64,000 bases of DNA, taken from Amaurobius ferox. Lineage: Eukaryota > Arthropoda > Arachnida > Araneae > Amaurobiidae. The notes beneath the pieces were generated by a model. The model saw nothing but the letters and a program-made list of their open reading frames with translations. It was not told the DNA's origin and did no database searches. Below are positions 35,618-48,370 of the stretch, one piece after another (position 1 is the first letter of the stretch; every line of letters starts with the position of its first letter). The stretch covers positions 76,286,774-76,350,773 of the forward strand of contig OX578139.1 in assembly GCA_951213105.1 (NCBI GenBank), written 5' to 3'. A program made the position numbers and the translations under genes.

Positions 35618-36415
35618 AAATATTCTGATGTTGGCAATTTTCCCTACTTAAAGCAATGAATTTATTACTTTCCTTATATACATAATGTATAAGGAAAGTA
35701 TTGTGACGGGGTAGAAAATTCTAATTCGAGTTTTCGACAGGAGAGCACGTTTCAAGCATCCCTGATCACGAATAAAACATTTTTGAAGTGATGTCTGCGT
35801 GTGTGTGTGTGTGTGTGTCAGTGAGTCTGTGGAGACGATAACTGACGAACGAATGGACCGGTTCGAACGAAATTTGGTACAAAAATCACAATCCGTAAAC
35901 ACTGGAAGCCTATTGTTTTTATACGCAATCAAATGTTCAGAACTCCCTAAATTTTTGAATAAAATTTTGAAAAAATCGTCAAAAAATCAAAACCGCTAAT
36001 AAAGTTACGCAAATAGACACTTCTTATGTAATTTTTCATTAGAAAACGATTGGCATAAATTTCAGAACGCTAACATGAATTGTTCTCGAGATATTGCACA
36101 TTTTTTAAAAAAAATATAAAAAAGTTATATAAAATAAAAAATAAAAAAATTTCCTATTGAGAAACATGTTCACTTTTCATATGTAATACTATGCGATAAA
36201 TTTGGTGACATCATTCTCGTGGATCTAGCTCGTTCCATTCAGGAAAAAAGATACTCTGAGTAATACTTTTGTATTTGAACGCAAATAGTCATTTATCTGC
36301 TGTAAGAATAACTTATTTCTCCATCCATAACGCTTGGCGAGATTTTGGCGACGAATTTGGAGGAATGTCGCCAACTGGGCGACATTTTTATTCTTGCCAA
36401 ATTAACAAAAATCTC
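35618..36415 (-). mobile_element. Family A repeat, minus strand, after a plus-strand A head stub
   Basis: The first about 50 bp (35618-35667) are a plus-strand A 5' end (TTCTGATGTTGGCAATTTTCC). At 35668 a minus-strand A copy begins with its hairpin ACTTTCCTTATATACATAAT. It carries the GT tract and the CTCGAGATATTGCAC phrase and runs to GTCGCCAACTGGGCGACATT near 36390. It is truncated before its own 5' motif. Open frames here are shadows. Confidence 0.8.
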
Positions 36416-36527
36416 CCGATACGGCGCACATACAATATTTCTCTTGTAATTATTTCGGTTCGAGGCCAAATCGAATCGAGTCTGCACCATTTCGGATTTG
36501 TTCGAATAAGGTTATACTATAATTAAA

Positions 36528-37550
36528 CAAGAAAGATCAATCATGCATAAAGCATTGATTATGAAACACTTTCCAGCTGCAATGCAATTTTATTTAAACA
36601 TCTTTAAAATACTATACATTCAGCGGGGGTATTTTAAATTATCACAGTTCTACAATAATTTATTTTACTTAAAACTTTAAACCATGGAGATAAAAGTACT
36701 TTCTAACTCCATGCTTAAAACTTCATCGCAAAAGGCAATGCTACAAAATCGTCTGCTTTTCAATGCAAAATCAATAAATATTTTAATCTATCACATATAT
36801 TACAGACTTTAGAGGTAAATAATTTTGCGTTAAAAAATTCAGCAATTCTTATACAACTCATCTTACAGTTTGATTTGTTTAGATTTTGCATCCGTTAAAA
36901 TTAGACTTCGTTGTTGAAATAATCAAAGTTTGATGATCATTTAAATTCAAAAATATTGTAATTCCGTTGGCGCAGTATATAGATGCACAGAAAATACCCA
37001 AAAAAAAAGCTGTTTTAGAACGGATGCAACACTAATATGAATTTAAAAGAACTTTTAAACTTACGATTTTGACACTAAGAAAAAAGATGGATGACATATT
37101 TTATTTTGGGGTGGGTCACGTGATCTCTTCATATAATATGGGTGTCATTATTATTTTAATTTTTATTTAAAAAACTTCCGAACATATTTTTATCAAATTG
37201 TTCTTATATATTTTATGGGATTGCTCAAATTTTTTATATGCATATTTTATAGGATAATTTTAATATTTCCTAAAATTTTCGAAGCAATTTGTGAATTTTA
37301 AATTCGCTTAAAAAATACTTGAAAAATTAGGTCCAATAAGGTTTAATGTATTTCACTTTACAACCGTGTTCAATCCAAACTAATTGGGTGCTATTATTCA
37401 TTTACATTTACATCAGTTCCACAGACCGTCTCAACAACATACTAAAATTTCACTTTGATAAAGTCATTTTTACGGCAGTTATCGTACGAACGAACAGACA
37501 GACAGAATGCGCAAAATCATAAACACGTTTCAACTATATTGTAAAGTATT
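36528..37550 (+). mobile_element. Family B repeat, first of a head-to-tail pair
   Basis: Starts CAAGAAAGATCAATCATGC and ends TTGTAAAGTATT. It has only a short (GACA) stretch. Three bases later the next B copy starts. Confidence 0.82.
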
Positions 37551-37553
37551 AAA

Positions 37554-38070
37554 CAAGATGGATAAATCCTGCATAAAGCAATCAATGATTATGAAACACT
37601 TTCCAAATGCAATGCAATTTTATTTAAACATCTCTAAAATACGATAGATTCAGCGGTAATATTTTTAAAATTATCACAATGCTACAATAATTTATTATAT
37701 TTGAAAACTTGAAACTTCATCGAAAAAAAATGAACTTTATTCAAATGACGTTATTGAGATATAAATCGCCTGGCTCTCTATGAAAAAATATTAAATATTT
37801 CATTCATACACTTTTTCCATTTCTTTCATTCATCACAGTACTACAATAATTTATTTTACTTAAAAACTTAAAACGGCGGAGGTAAAAGTAATTTAAATCT
37901 ATGCCTAAAACTTCATCGAAAACGTCTGCGTCTCTATGTAAAATCAATGAATGTTTCATTCATATTAGCTATATTGCAGACTCCAGATCTAAATAATTTT
38001 GCATTCAAGAAATTCAGCAATACTGAAATTTGATTTTGATAAAGTCATTTTTACAGCAGTTATCGTGCGA
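37554..38070 (+). mobile_element. Family B repeat, second of the pair, truncated
   Basis: Starts CAAGATGGATAAATCCTGC, follows B text to AAATAATTTTGC, then jumps to the late phrase TTTTTACAGCAGTTATCGTG and stops. An internal deletion and a 3' truncation are evident. Confidence 0.75.
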
Positions 38071-38359
38071 TATTTTTGATATATTTTTTAGGGTATATTA
38101 ATGCACCTTCGCTGAAAAGTATTCTACTATTACTAGTTTTTTATTCATTATATGATTTTAAAATTTTAATGTGCGTGAATTTTTAATCAAGCTTTATTTC
38201 TTATTGCATCCTTTATCTAGGAAGATAACTTTCTATTTCCTTTCTATTTTGTTTCACATTATACAGTAATAGATTTATCTTGTCTACAAAGTGCATTTCA
38301 TATATTAAATTTCTATAGCATTCATTTCTGGTCTAAAATTTATATATTAATCGTCTTAC

Positions 38360-38500
38360 CTGTTACCAACGCTCCGGAGTCAACAACGCAAAAATACGAA
38401 ATGCGAAACAGAAGAATAATCTTGCCCAGTTTCCGTGGTAATGGTTTGTTGTTTACTTCCGGATCAGCGAAATTATCTACTGCGGCGTAGAAAGGTCTTT
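38360..38500 (-). other. Candidate 5' exon or promoter patch (weak)
   Basis: A CpG-containing patch in AT-rich surroundings. On the minus strand it carries CCGGAAGTAAAC, an ETS-type site, and ends GTAACAG|GTAAGACG, a good donor at 38359-38358. No start codon lies in a useful frame, so it could be a non-coding first exon. A 116-codon plus-strand frame (38435-38785) overlaps it and shows no domain. No transcript evidence is available. Confidence 0.22.
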
Positions 38501-38834
38501 ATTTCAACTAATAAATTGATGTGCCATCCTCATATCAAGCGAATTATTGAAATCTCAATAACATCAAAAAGGACCTTCTTAATAAACAACCGTGCTCTTT
38601 TACCCGCAGTCCCATCCTTCAAGTTCTGCTTGAAAATGTATTCCATTTTAACAGTAGCTCGTTTCATAAGTCATAACTTCCACATCGCTGAAAGATGCGT
38701 TTCGCAAAGAATCTTCCAGCATGATCTGTCATCAGAAACGATTATCTGCGAAGATTGCAGGTTCAATGCGATCAGGAAAACATAAAGTATTTGAAAAAGG
38801 AATTAAAGAAATGCATTGCTGAGCGAAAAGAAAA

Positions 38835-38975
38835 AAATCTGATGAGGGCAGAATATGACAAACTAGCCCCAAAACACACACACACGCACACTACATACTT
38901 ACACACACACAGCATACTTACACACACACATACACACACACACACCACATACTTACACACATACACACACACACG

Positions 38976-39029
<54 letters not shown>

Positions 39030-39130
39030 TGCACACACCGCATACTTTCACACACACACACGCGCACACACACACACAAACATCACCTCACAAACGGTCG
39101 ATTCGAGGTCAGGAACAATTCGAGAAACTT
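38835..39130 (+). mobile_element. Family A remnant with a compound (CA)n microsatellite
   Basis: The A 5' motif AATCTGATGAGGGCAGAATATG is followed almost at once by about 200 bp of (CA)n broken by CATACTTA and CG variants. The A 3' phrase ACATCACCTCACAAACGGTC and GATTCGAGGTCAGG follow. The middle of the element is lost. Long open frames across the CA tract are artefacts. Confidence 0.8.
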
Positions 39131-39134
39131 GAAT

Positions 39135-39890
39135 TTATTAACTAGTCTATAAACAACATTAAAATTGAATCTTGATGAAACTCTAGAAATTTTAAGGCAT
39201 AAAAAGGCAAAACTATCGACTGTCTCGGAACGAAATCTTTATCATAAGAATGAGTGGAAAGTGGACCTTAGCTGGTAAATTTCATCAAGGCTTTATCAAT
39301 AATAGAAGGATTGAAACCTCTGCTTTTAGCAAAATGTTTCAAGAACTTAATTTATAATGTTAAAGAAGTTGAACTAGAGATTAAGTGGATCCCGCGGTAC
39401 ACATATGTATAAAAATCAGTCAACTTCTGTTGGGGAGGTTGGTTTGGAAGAAAATGTGGGCGCATAGAAGCAAAGAAAGGTTTTTTAAAAACAAAAGTAC
39501 TAAAAAAAATTCTTTCTAAAAGCAAAACCATCTGAAAAGAAAAGGTGATTGTTATTTTCAATTTCATGCTTAAATTAAATATAAGGGCCAATGGAATTAA
39601 CAAGATTAAAAATAGAGGTGATATCAAAAGGGCTTTCCACAAGAATAAAAGTATCATCCACATACCGAAATCAGCATTTAAATTCAATTTTCTGAAATAC
39701 CTTTTCCTCAAAATAGTACATGTATAAATCACAAAGAAATGGTGGCAAAAAATTCCCCATTGCGAGCTCTAAAAACAATTGTAATCACCTAATTGACCTA
39801 TGCCTGATTTCTTAAAGGAAGTATTGAAAGTTATATTCTCACAAGTAGCAGTTATATTCTCACAAGCAGCAGTTTTATTAATTGTGATAA
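39135..39890 (-). pseudogene. Penelope-like element reverse transcriptase relic
   Basis: Read on the minus strand across several frames, this shows the reverse transcriptase core of a Penelope-like retroelement. First come EYNFQYFL-like text and AMGNFLPPFLCDLYM with YYFEEKVFQK. The catalytic block follows as FRYVDDTFIL, then FNLVNSIGPYI and FKHEIENNN. Further downstream are KHFAKSRGFNPSIID and ISRVSSRFNFNVVYR with NK. Penelope RTs have this order (AMG.PLSP, YVDD, F.HE.E, then a region before the GIY-YIG nuclease). Several stops (one directly before FRYVDD) and frameshifts make it dead. The GIY-YIG domain is not present: the sequence stops at the A/CA remnant near 39130. The 126-codon frame at 39352-39732 is an out-of-frame reading of part of it. 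Confidence 0.8.
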
Positions 39891-39910
39891 CCATATAAGT
39901 CTACCAGCAA

Positions 39911-40143
39911 TAAAGGTATTTAAGCTCTTCAAATAAAGGTATATAGTATATAATAAAAATGTATAGGTAATTAAGCTCTTCAAATAAAGGTATATAGTAT
40001 ATAATAAAGGTATATAGGTGTTTAAGCTCTTCAAATAAAGGTATATAGTATGTAATAAAGGTATATAGGTATTTAAGCTCTTCAAATAAAGGTATATAGT
40101 ATATAATAAAGGTATATAGGTATTTAAGCTTTTCAAATAAAAT
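39911..40143. repeat. 51-bp tandem repeat (about 4.5 copies)
   Basis: Units begin AAGCTCTTCAAATAAAGG and include two TAAAGGTATATAG phrases. Because 51 is a multiple of three, both open frames read as 17-residue repeats (YLYLKSLNTYIPLLYTI). No protein family fits, and the array directly follows the Penelope-like relic. Confidence 0.92.
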
Positions 40144-40920
40144 TAATAATGAGTTTTGGGCAAACAACTCAATTTTCACAATTCCATATTTTTATTTCAG
40201 TGTAAAACTGAGCTGCATACTATTGCTTTGAAATTCAGATATATGTGAGTTATTTTTCATTCCGTTTCTTTTTAATCAAAATTGCCTGTGTCACACCACC
40301 CTGATATGTTTGTAACTCTTACAGTTTGAAAACTAAAAACTTTAATTAATCTCAAACAATTATTTTATGAAAGTAAACTACATCAAATCTCCCTTATACT
40401 TGCATACATTCTGTTGCGATACATATTCCATTGAGTTTTATTTAGTTGGAGAAAAATTTATCTTAGATTGCATTTTGAAGTGTTTACAGTTTCTAGATAA
40501 CTATATACCAGTATAAAATAACTGGAGTGTACTTCAAAGGGACTTTTTCATACCAGAATCATTTATAAGGAGCTTGTGTGTATTTTAATTTGCAAAAAAA
40601 ATATTGAAAAATCCCCATCGCGAGCCCCATCAAGTGTTGGTCCAAATGATCCCAATTATGGCATATTACCCTTCATTTTAAAGGGCTTGAAAAGGTCTTT
40701 CGATTTACACTAAGTTTTACAATGCACCCCTTGGGCATAACTTGTCCTCCCCCCCCCCGCCCCCTAGGGGGATGATAACGTCAAGAACACAAAAATTGCA
40801 TCCCGGTTATTTTTCACTAAAAAGATTAAAACTGTTAAGTTTCACAATCATTGAACCATAAATTACCTATTTTATGCATGTCTAGATTTATCCTATTCTG
40901 CTATGTTAATAGATAAAATT
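40144..40920. other. Intergenic sequence
   Basis: AT-rich, with a C run at about 40749-40758. No gene is recognised. Confidence 0.4.
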
Positions 40921-41205
40921 TCGAATGCATTTTGAAATTTTCTCTCGAATTTCGAAAAATTATAGCCAGTTCTGGATTTTTTGTTAACAAAGCCGGATAT
41001 AAAGTTTCGTGAAAATCCATTAGTATTTGTGGCAGCTATCGTTTACACAAGAAATCGACCACAGACAGACGGACATCACTTTAAAATAGTCAAAACGCGT
41101 TCAGAAGTTTCTAATCCATATATCGAGATCAAAATCACGGAATCGAAAATTTCCGTGAAAGCCGTACTTTCTCTGTACTATATTCTATAGCATGAGAAAG
41201 TAAAT
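40921..41205 (+). mobile_element. A-like element, 3' end
   Basis: Distantly follows the family A tail: TTTCTCTCGAATTTCG, GTGGCAGCTATCGTTTACAC, CAGACGGACATCACTTTAAA, AAACGCGTTC, and a CGAAAATTTCC phrase. It closes with a hairpin ACTTTCTC (41166-41173)/GAGAAAGT (41194-41201). The text differs from A, but the layout is the same. Confidence 0.6.
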
Positions 41206-43201
41206 ATAATATCTCCGCAGTCAAGCCCTTATTATTTATTTAGCCCCCTAAATAAAGTTTTGATTAGTTATTATAGTTTAATATTGAGAGTGGAATAATC
41301 ATATCGATATCGAAGAGCCTCTAAAAATACCCCCTCCCCCTATTAATTCACAAAATTGTAAAGATGGCTGTTTCACCAAGAATATTTTTAAAGCACCTAA
41401 GACCCAATCCAATATTTTACCCCGCAATACCCAATTTCAATATCATTATGTCCTTGAAAATTAATATTATTTAAAATGCCAGGTTGGACACAAAAATGTG
41501 GAAGGTGAGTAATATTAACGAAGTCCAACGAGCTCAAAAAACTTTTGAAATTTTCTGGGCTATGAGGATAACCAGTATTCCCTCTAAGCTTGCACCCCAT
41601 TTTATATGCTCTGGAACATATTTTTGATAGTATACTATATTTGGAGCACGTAACAGTATTTTATGTTTAGATCAGTGCCAGTGTGGCTGCACTTGGATCT
41701 CCCAGCACGACATCAAAAGGGTCATCTTACCAAGTGGCGTAACATATTAAACTCGTCCTCTCTTACAAAGTTTAATTTTAGGCCCCATCATCATTCTTTC
41801 AAGTCCTAGTTACATTGTAAATTCCCTCTATACACCAACGCCTAAAGTAGCGTAAAAAAAATTGAGAGGTTTTGATGACCAAATATTTTATTTTCTATTT
41901 CATGAAATATAATTTCTCCAATGGGTTCCAATGACTTCCTGAAGAGGGGTTTGACCCCAAATACCCATTGAAAAACGCCACTAGGCACCTCTATCTTGCA
42001 GAACTCATGGCTTCTTAGACATTATACCATTGCTCTCACTCTTTCCTTAACAAAACTATTAAAGTGAAACAATTTTGTTTTCATATTTTTTTTCTTTATA
42101 TTTAGATACTAATTAAAACATTTTGATACTCGAAAAATATATAATATGCAACTTATTTTATAAAAATGGAGAGGGTGTTATAATAGGTCCGTTTTCACTT
42201 CCATCCGTGTTTTAAGAGTAGTAAAATCTCCAGAATTCTTTGTCTAATAGCACCACGTGTCACATTAGTTTAGCCGCATATATACAGTAACTTGTTTTTC
42301 CGCCTACAAACGAACAATATATCATTTCATTAAAAGAAAACCAACATTCTTCGAATTTGTAGCAGACAAAAACTCAAAGTATAGTTCTTGAAATTTCATT
42401 TCCATTTTTTTTCTCAGCCAATTTCAAACTTCTCTTTACTAGCGTATTAAATCTTAGGAACGCTAATCATTCCCACAAATTGGTTCGCCAACTTATTCAA
42501 AGTAGGTCAAATGTTAAGATTGAATAAAGAACTTCAGTTACGTAAAAACTCCATATCAAGGAGCTAATAACGCTTAGTTAGATAATTCTACCATTTGTAA
42601 CATTTCCGTGATAGTGATATTATCTATTCAGAGGTCAAAATTTAAGTATATTGTGATCTAAATCAAAAGTTCCGATTTCAGTTTTCGACAGATTTACACG
42701 TATGTGAATGACCATTAGCGATAGGCAAACTTGTGCGGTGTCTCGATACGATATATCGATACATATAGTTTACTGGTATTTCATACTGTATCAATATCGC
42801 TTCGTATCGTTACTGTAGCTCCATGGTATCAATACTTTATCATATCGAAATCATCAATATTCTGAAATAAATAATTAAATTATTTGTATATGAATCCTGC
42901 GTTTTAATATTTTAAAGTTGATTAAATTAATATAATTTATAATATTTATTTACAAAAACTATATGAAATTATATAAAAATAATTATATCATACTTCGAAA
43001 ACATAATAATCATAGCATGGCTATAAATGGGGCTTACACAAATACTGTAAAAATCCAGTTTGTCAATCGCTGAAATCCCAATTTTATAGAAATGTAATGA
43101 TCTAAATATTGCAAAATAATAAGAACATAACTCTTACTCTCAGAAATTCATAAGATCAATTCTTCAACATATAAATAAATAAATTAATAATTTTATATAT
43201 A
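41206..43201. other. Intergenic sequence with a CGATA-rich patch
   Basis: About 2 kb without a recognised gene. At about 42732-42855 the motifs TCGATAC, GTATCG and ATATCG cluster, several as overlapping palindromes. An open frame at 41397-41600 has no domain. Confidence 0.45.
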
Positions 43202-44812
<1,611 letters not shown>

Positions 44813-46439
44813 TGTGGACCCTATATGTCTATATGGCATGATACCTATAACATTGATGCTGATAGTTTAATCATTTGCATAATTTTGAAAACGACATTTG
44901 CATGCCGAGTTTTGTGGTTATATCTCCACTTCTTATGGGTGCATATGTTTTTTTACAGAGTTTATATATATATACATATATAAATGTGTGTGTCTGTGCG
45001 TGTGTGTGTGAAGTATAGTCACGCTAATTGTCAGTTTTGAAGACGAAGGCTGATTTTTGTCTTTTAAACAAGTCGACCACCTTATTTTTGTTTATATTGT
45101 ATTTTACAAACTTCTAATCTATCGTGTTATTACAGCAGTTTTCTGAGCGATTATTTGAAAACAATAAAATTTGTTAGGAAAGCCATCTGTTGCCCACATC
45201 CGATTTTTACAGTCTCATTTATATCGTCTACTACAAATTATATAAACCTGTGGTATCAAATGTGGGGTACATTACTGAAACATCTTAATCTGTCTAAGAC
45301 ACGATTTAACCATCCAGTTCATGCATGAGTTTAACCTTGCGTAGTAGATTTTCCAGGACCTGAAGCAAGTGTTAAGTTAAACATCGTCTGCATAAATACA
45401 AATAACTTATTTTTTAGTGTCTCATCACCAGTAGGTCACTAATCAAATCTATTTAGTAATAGGATGGACATATTCGAATCACTGAAGTTCTTTGCTATTG
45501 TAACCTCCATATTTCAGAAAATAAAGACCCGATTAGAATCCCATTTATATAAATCCTCGTAGAGCTTTCAAAGGGCTACAAATGCCTTCTTTACTGTTCA
45601 TAGATATCACTTTTGGTGATCAAGATATGAGAATTACAAATTTTAAAAACTGAATTTATTTTTTATTTTCTTCCACTTGACAAAATGATTACTCAAAACC
45701 TTTTCGTCACTTATCGTTTATCTATATGTTTCATAGTTTAGATGATATTCCGAGAGAAAGTAAGCGAAATAAATAAAAAACTCGCTGAAACAAAAAAAAA
45801 TTTTATACCGAAAAATATAGTTCAAAACATCAATATATTGAAATTATTTTTGTATAGTCGTAAATGCTACCCTATTTGCACAAAATCACGTATGAACTGG
45901 TTACATTTTTGTCTTTTAGTTTCAGGGATATAAGCGTCCAAAGTATTTACATTTTTTGTAACGCTCTGTTAGTCGGATACCCCGACCATAGACTTTATTC
46001 AAGTCAAAATACCCCGAATAACATAGTTACTAATAAGTCCATTTTATCAAAATTGTCTAAATTATTCACCCATTTAACAAATTTATTGCCCCCTTTATCA
46101 AAATTATTGAACCAAACTTATCGACCAAAATTATCTTCAAAAATACCAGTAGAACGACGAACAATAAGAACATGTTTTGAAAACCAGACCAGCCATTTTG
46201 GGGACGTTTGTGTGCAATAAATGACAGCAAAAAGCTTATCTAAAATCGTTCAACTTAGGGTCATCTTTTGCCTTTTACAAAGCATATGATGCGGCGTGTA
46301 CTTTATTAACTTTTATTGTACCATTATCTATTTAGGTTCTCGTTATTTTTATTTGTTTGAAAGTCATAAGGTTTATGTTTAGAGGAATGTGATATTTCAC
46401 TATTGTTTAAACGCTCATTCCATGTCTTTTCCCTTATTT
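44813..46439. other. Intergenic sequence with an isolated family A head
   Basis: Mostly anonymous. At about 45170-45212 on the minus strand is a lone A 5' end (rc reads AAAAATCGGATGTGGGCAAC). Open frames at 45742-45933 and 45864-46220 are Lys/Asn/Leu-rich with no domain. Confidence 0.45.
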
Positions 46440-46560
46440 TATTTATTAGCTCACATACATACCGCTTTATGAGGGGAAAAATAGTGAGCGACTATGTCAC
46501 TCGTTATAAATTGACGAGTATTTAAGCCTGCCAGGTTGAAGAAAGCAAACAAACACTCTT
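46440..46560. repeat. Dispersed direct repeat, copy 1 (copy 2 at about 47946-48087)
   Basis: Both contain AGCTCACATA, a G-rich core, ACTATGTCACTC, TTATA(A/G)ATTGAC(G/T)AG, TTTAAGCCT and GAAAGCAAA in order. In copy 2 the core has grown to a G run of about 18. Confidence 0.75.
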
Positions 46561-46614
46561 AAAAAACTAGAAGGTATGCCCGTCATATGAAGGAATTAAA
46601 AATTTGCAAAGCAT

Positions 46615-47000
46615 TGTCTCCTATTTAGCGTCATTTTTATCAATTTGGTGACATTTTTATCAATTTGGCGACATTTTCTTCAGTCTGGCAATATTGAAAA
46701 AGGTCTCCAATTTTGCGACATCCAGCCAAATGTTTCTCCAAGCATTATGTAGGGATGGAGAAACGGGTTATTCTTATGGTCGTTTACTATGTTCTTTCCG
46801 AGATATTGAATTTTCATAAATGAGTCGTCATTTTCATTGATTTATTGTCGTTTTCATCAATTTGGCGACATTTTCATCAATTTGGCAACGTTTAAAAAGT
46901 TGGTGATATGCCGCCAAAATTTGTCGCCAGAGTTTTGACAAGCGTTACGGCCTGAGGAATAGGTTATTCGTATAGTATATTCTTCTATTATTTCTTCTAT
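46615..47000 (+). mobile_element. Family A 5' fragments with amplified TTTGGCGA modules
   Basis: Two partial A 5' segments in succession, each with ATTTTTATCAATTTGGCGAC-type modules of about 21-24 bp, then a (G/A)TCGCCA-like phrase and GGTTATTC(T/G)TAT. No A tail follows. Confidence 0.65.
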
Positions 47001-47200
47001 TGATGATTAATTTTCATTTTTTTTATTGATGATTAATTTTCTACTATTCTTCTATTGATGACATTTTTATTAATTCGGCAACATTTTTTTTCCATTTTTG
47101 TTTAGTCAATATTTGTCTAGTCAGACAAATTTTTGTCTAGTCACGCCAGAATAATATTTACGACTTTGGTTGGAAGAAGCTTGAACTATTTTCAATATTA

Positions 47201-47274
47201 AACCAAGGCTTAACTGTATTCCGCGTTCCTTTGATAAGGGAGCACGGGACGCAGGATACAGTTAAGCCTTGGTT
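47201..47274. repeat. Long perfect hairpin (19-bp stem)
   Basis: AACCAAGGCTTAACTGTAT (47201-47219) is exactly complementary in reverse to 47256-47274. Inside it about 10 further positions pair with three mismatches, leaving a loop of about 16 bases. Strand and role are unknown. Confidence 0.92.
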
Positions 47275-47364
47275 AAACATGTTAACGAAATGAGCGTGAC
47301 ACTCTTAGTTGCGTGGTATCTCAAAAATATAAAACGATAAGAAATAAAATAACATTAGGGTCTC

Positions 47365-47545
47365 ACTTTCAGTATCTGATCTCATACGCTACGCAAAGCT
47401 TCATGGTTACATCATAATTTCGCTGTGAAGGAAGTATAGTCACTGCATTGCGTAAGAAACAGGTCGCACACACCATGACCTCACTTTCAGTATATGATGT
47501 CATATACTACGTAAAGCTCCATGGTTATATCATAAAAATTGAAAT
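47365..47545. repeat. Two diverged tandem units of about 120 bp
   Basis: CTCACTTTCAGTATCTGATC... and CTCACTTTCAGTATATGATG... both continue with CAT(A)CGCTACG or CATATACTACG, AAAGCT(T/C)CATGGTTA and ATCATAA. Spacing is about 119 bp. Confidence 0.8.
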
Positions 47546-47639
47546 GTTTACCCGTGATTGAAACACGCTTGGCAACATTTTGTAACCGCGTTATCCAGAA
47601 TAGACAGATAAATCATTGTGTTTATAGTATTAATTAAGC

Positions 47640-48370
47640 TGCTACTTTCTTTTACAAATATTTACTATGTTTAACAATATACAGTACTCAGCGTCGAAAA
47701 TATAGTTATCTCCATTAAAAATTGGACCAGTAGGTTCTGCCCCCTGGTCGTATTCCAGGCTTTTTATGTCCCCTGTTGGGACTTCGATAAGATTCTGTAT
47801 GTAAGATTCTGAGAAACTTTGCTCCTACCACCACCACCCCCTCTATTTTGTCCCATAGACGTACTGTATATGTCTATGTTTTGTCCACTCAGGGGGAAAA
47901 TCAAATCCTACTCCGTTAAATTCGGTTAGGTGGTCAAAACTCCTTTGTTGTGTTTAGCTCACATAAATACAGTTTCATGGGGGGGGGGGGGGGGGGGATA
48001 TTGCGCAACTATGTCACTCATTATAGATTGACTAGTGTTTAAGCCTCTGACAGATAAAGGAAAGCAAATACTTTTAAAAAATTAAGTTGCTACTTTATTT
48101 TAAAAATATTTATTATGTTTAACAACACGTCGAAAATAGTTATTTCAATTGTAAATTGGCCGAGTAGGTTCTGCCCCATGGTCGTGTTTCAGCCTTTTGT
48201 GTGCCCTATAGGGACTTCGGTAAGATTCTGAGAGACTTTGCACTACTCCCCCCCCCCCCCTCTACTTTGTCCCATAGATGTACTATATATGTCTATGTTT
48301 TGTCCACTCCTTGGGAAAATCGAAAATCCTACTCCGTTAAATTCGGTCCAGTGGTCGAAACTATAAGCGT
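47640..48370. repeat. Diverged direct duplication of about 290 bp
   Basis: The first copy (about 47640-47940) and second copy (about 48088-48370) share TATTTA(C/T)TATGTTTAACAA, GTAGGTTCTGCCCC, GGGACTTCG, TTTGTCCCATAGA and TACTCCGTTAAATTCGGT. Between them lies the G-run repeat noted at 47946-48087. The second copy has a C run of about 13 at about 48248. The 99-codon frame at 48201-48500 spans this and shows no domain. Confidence 0.8.

Noticed and set aside
39545..39732. A membrane protein in the 126-codon minus frame
   Set aside because: The hydrophobic reading is the wrong frame. The adjacent frame gives the Penelope-like RT core with YVDD.
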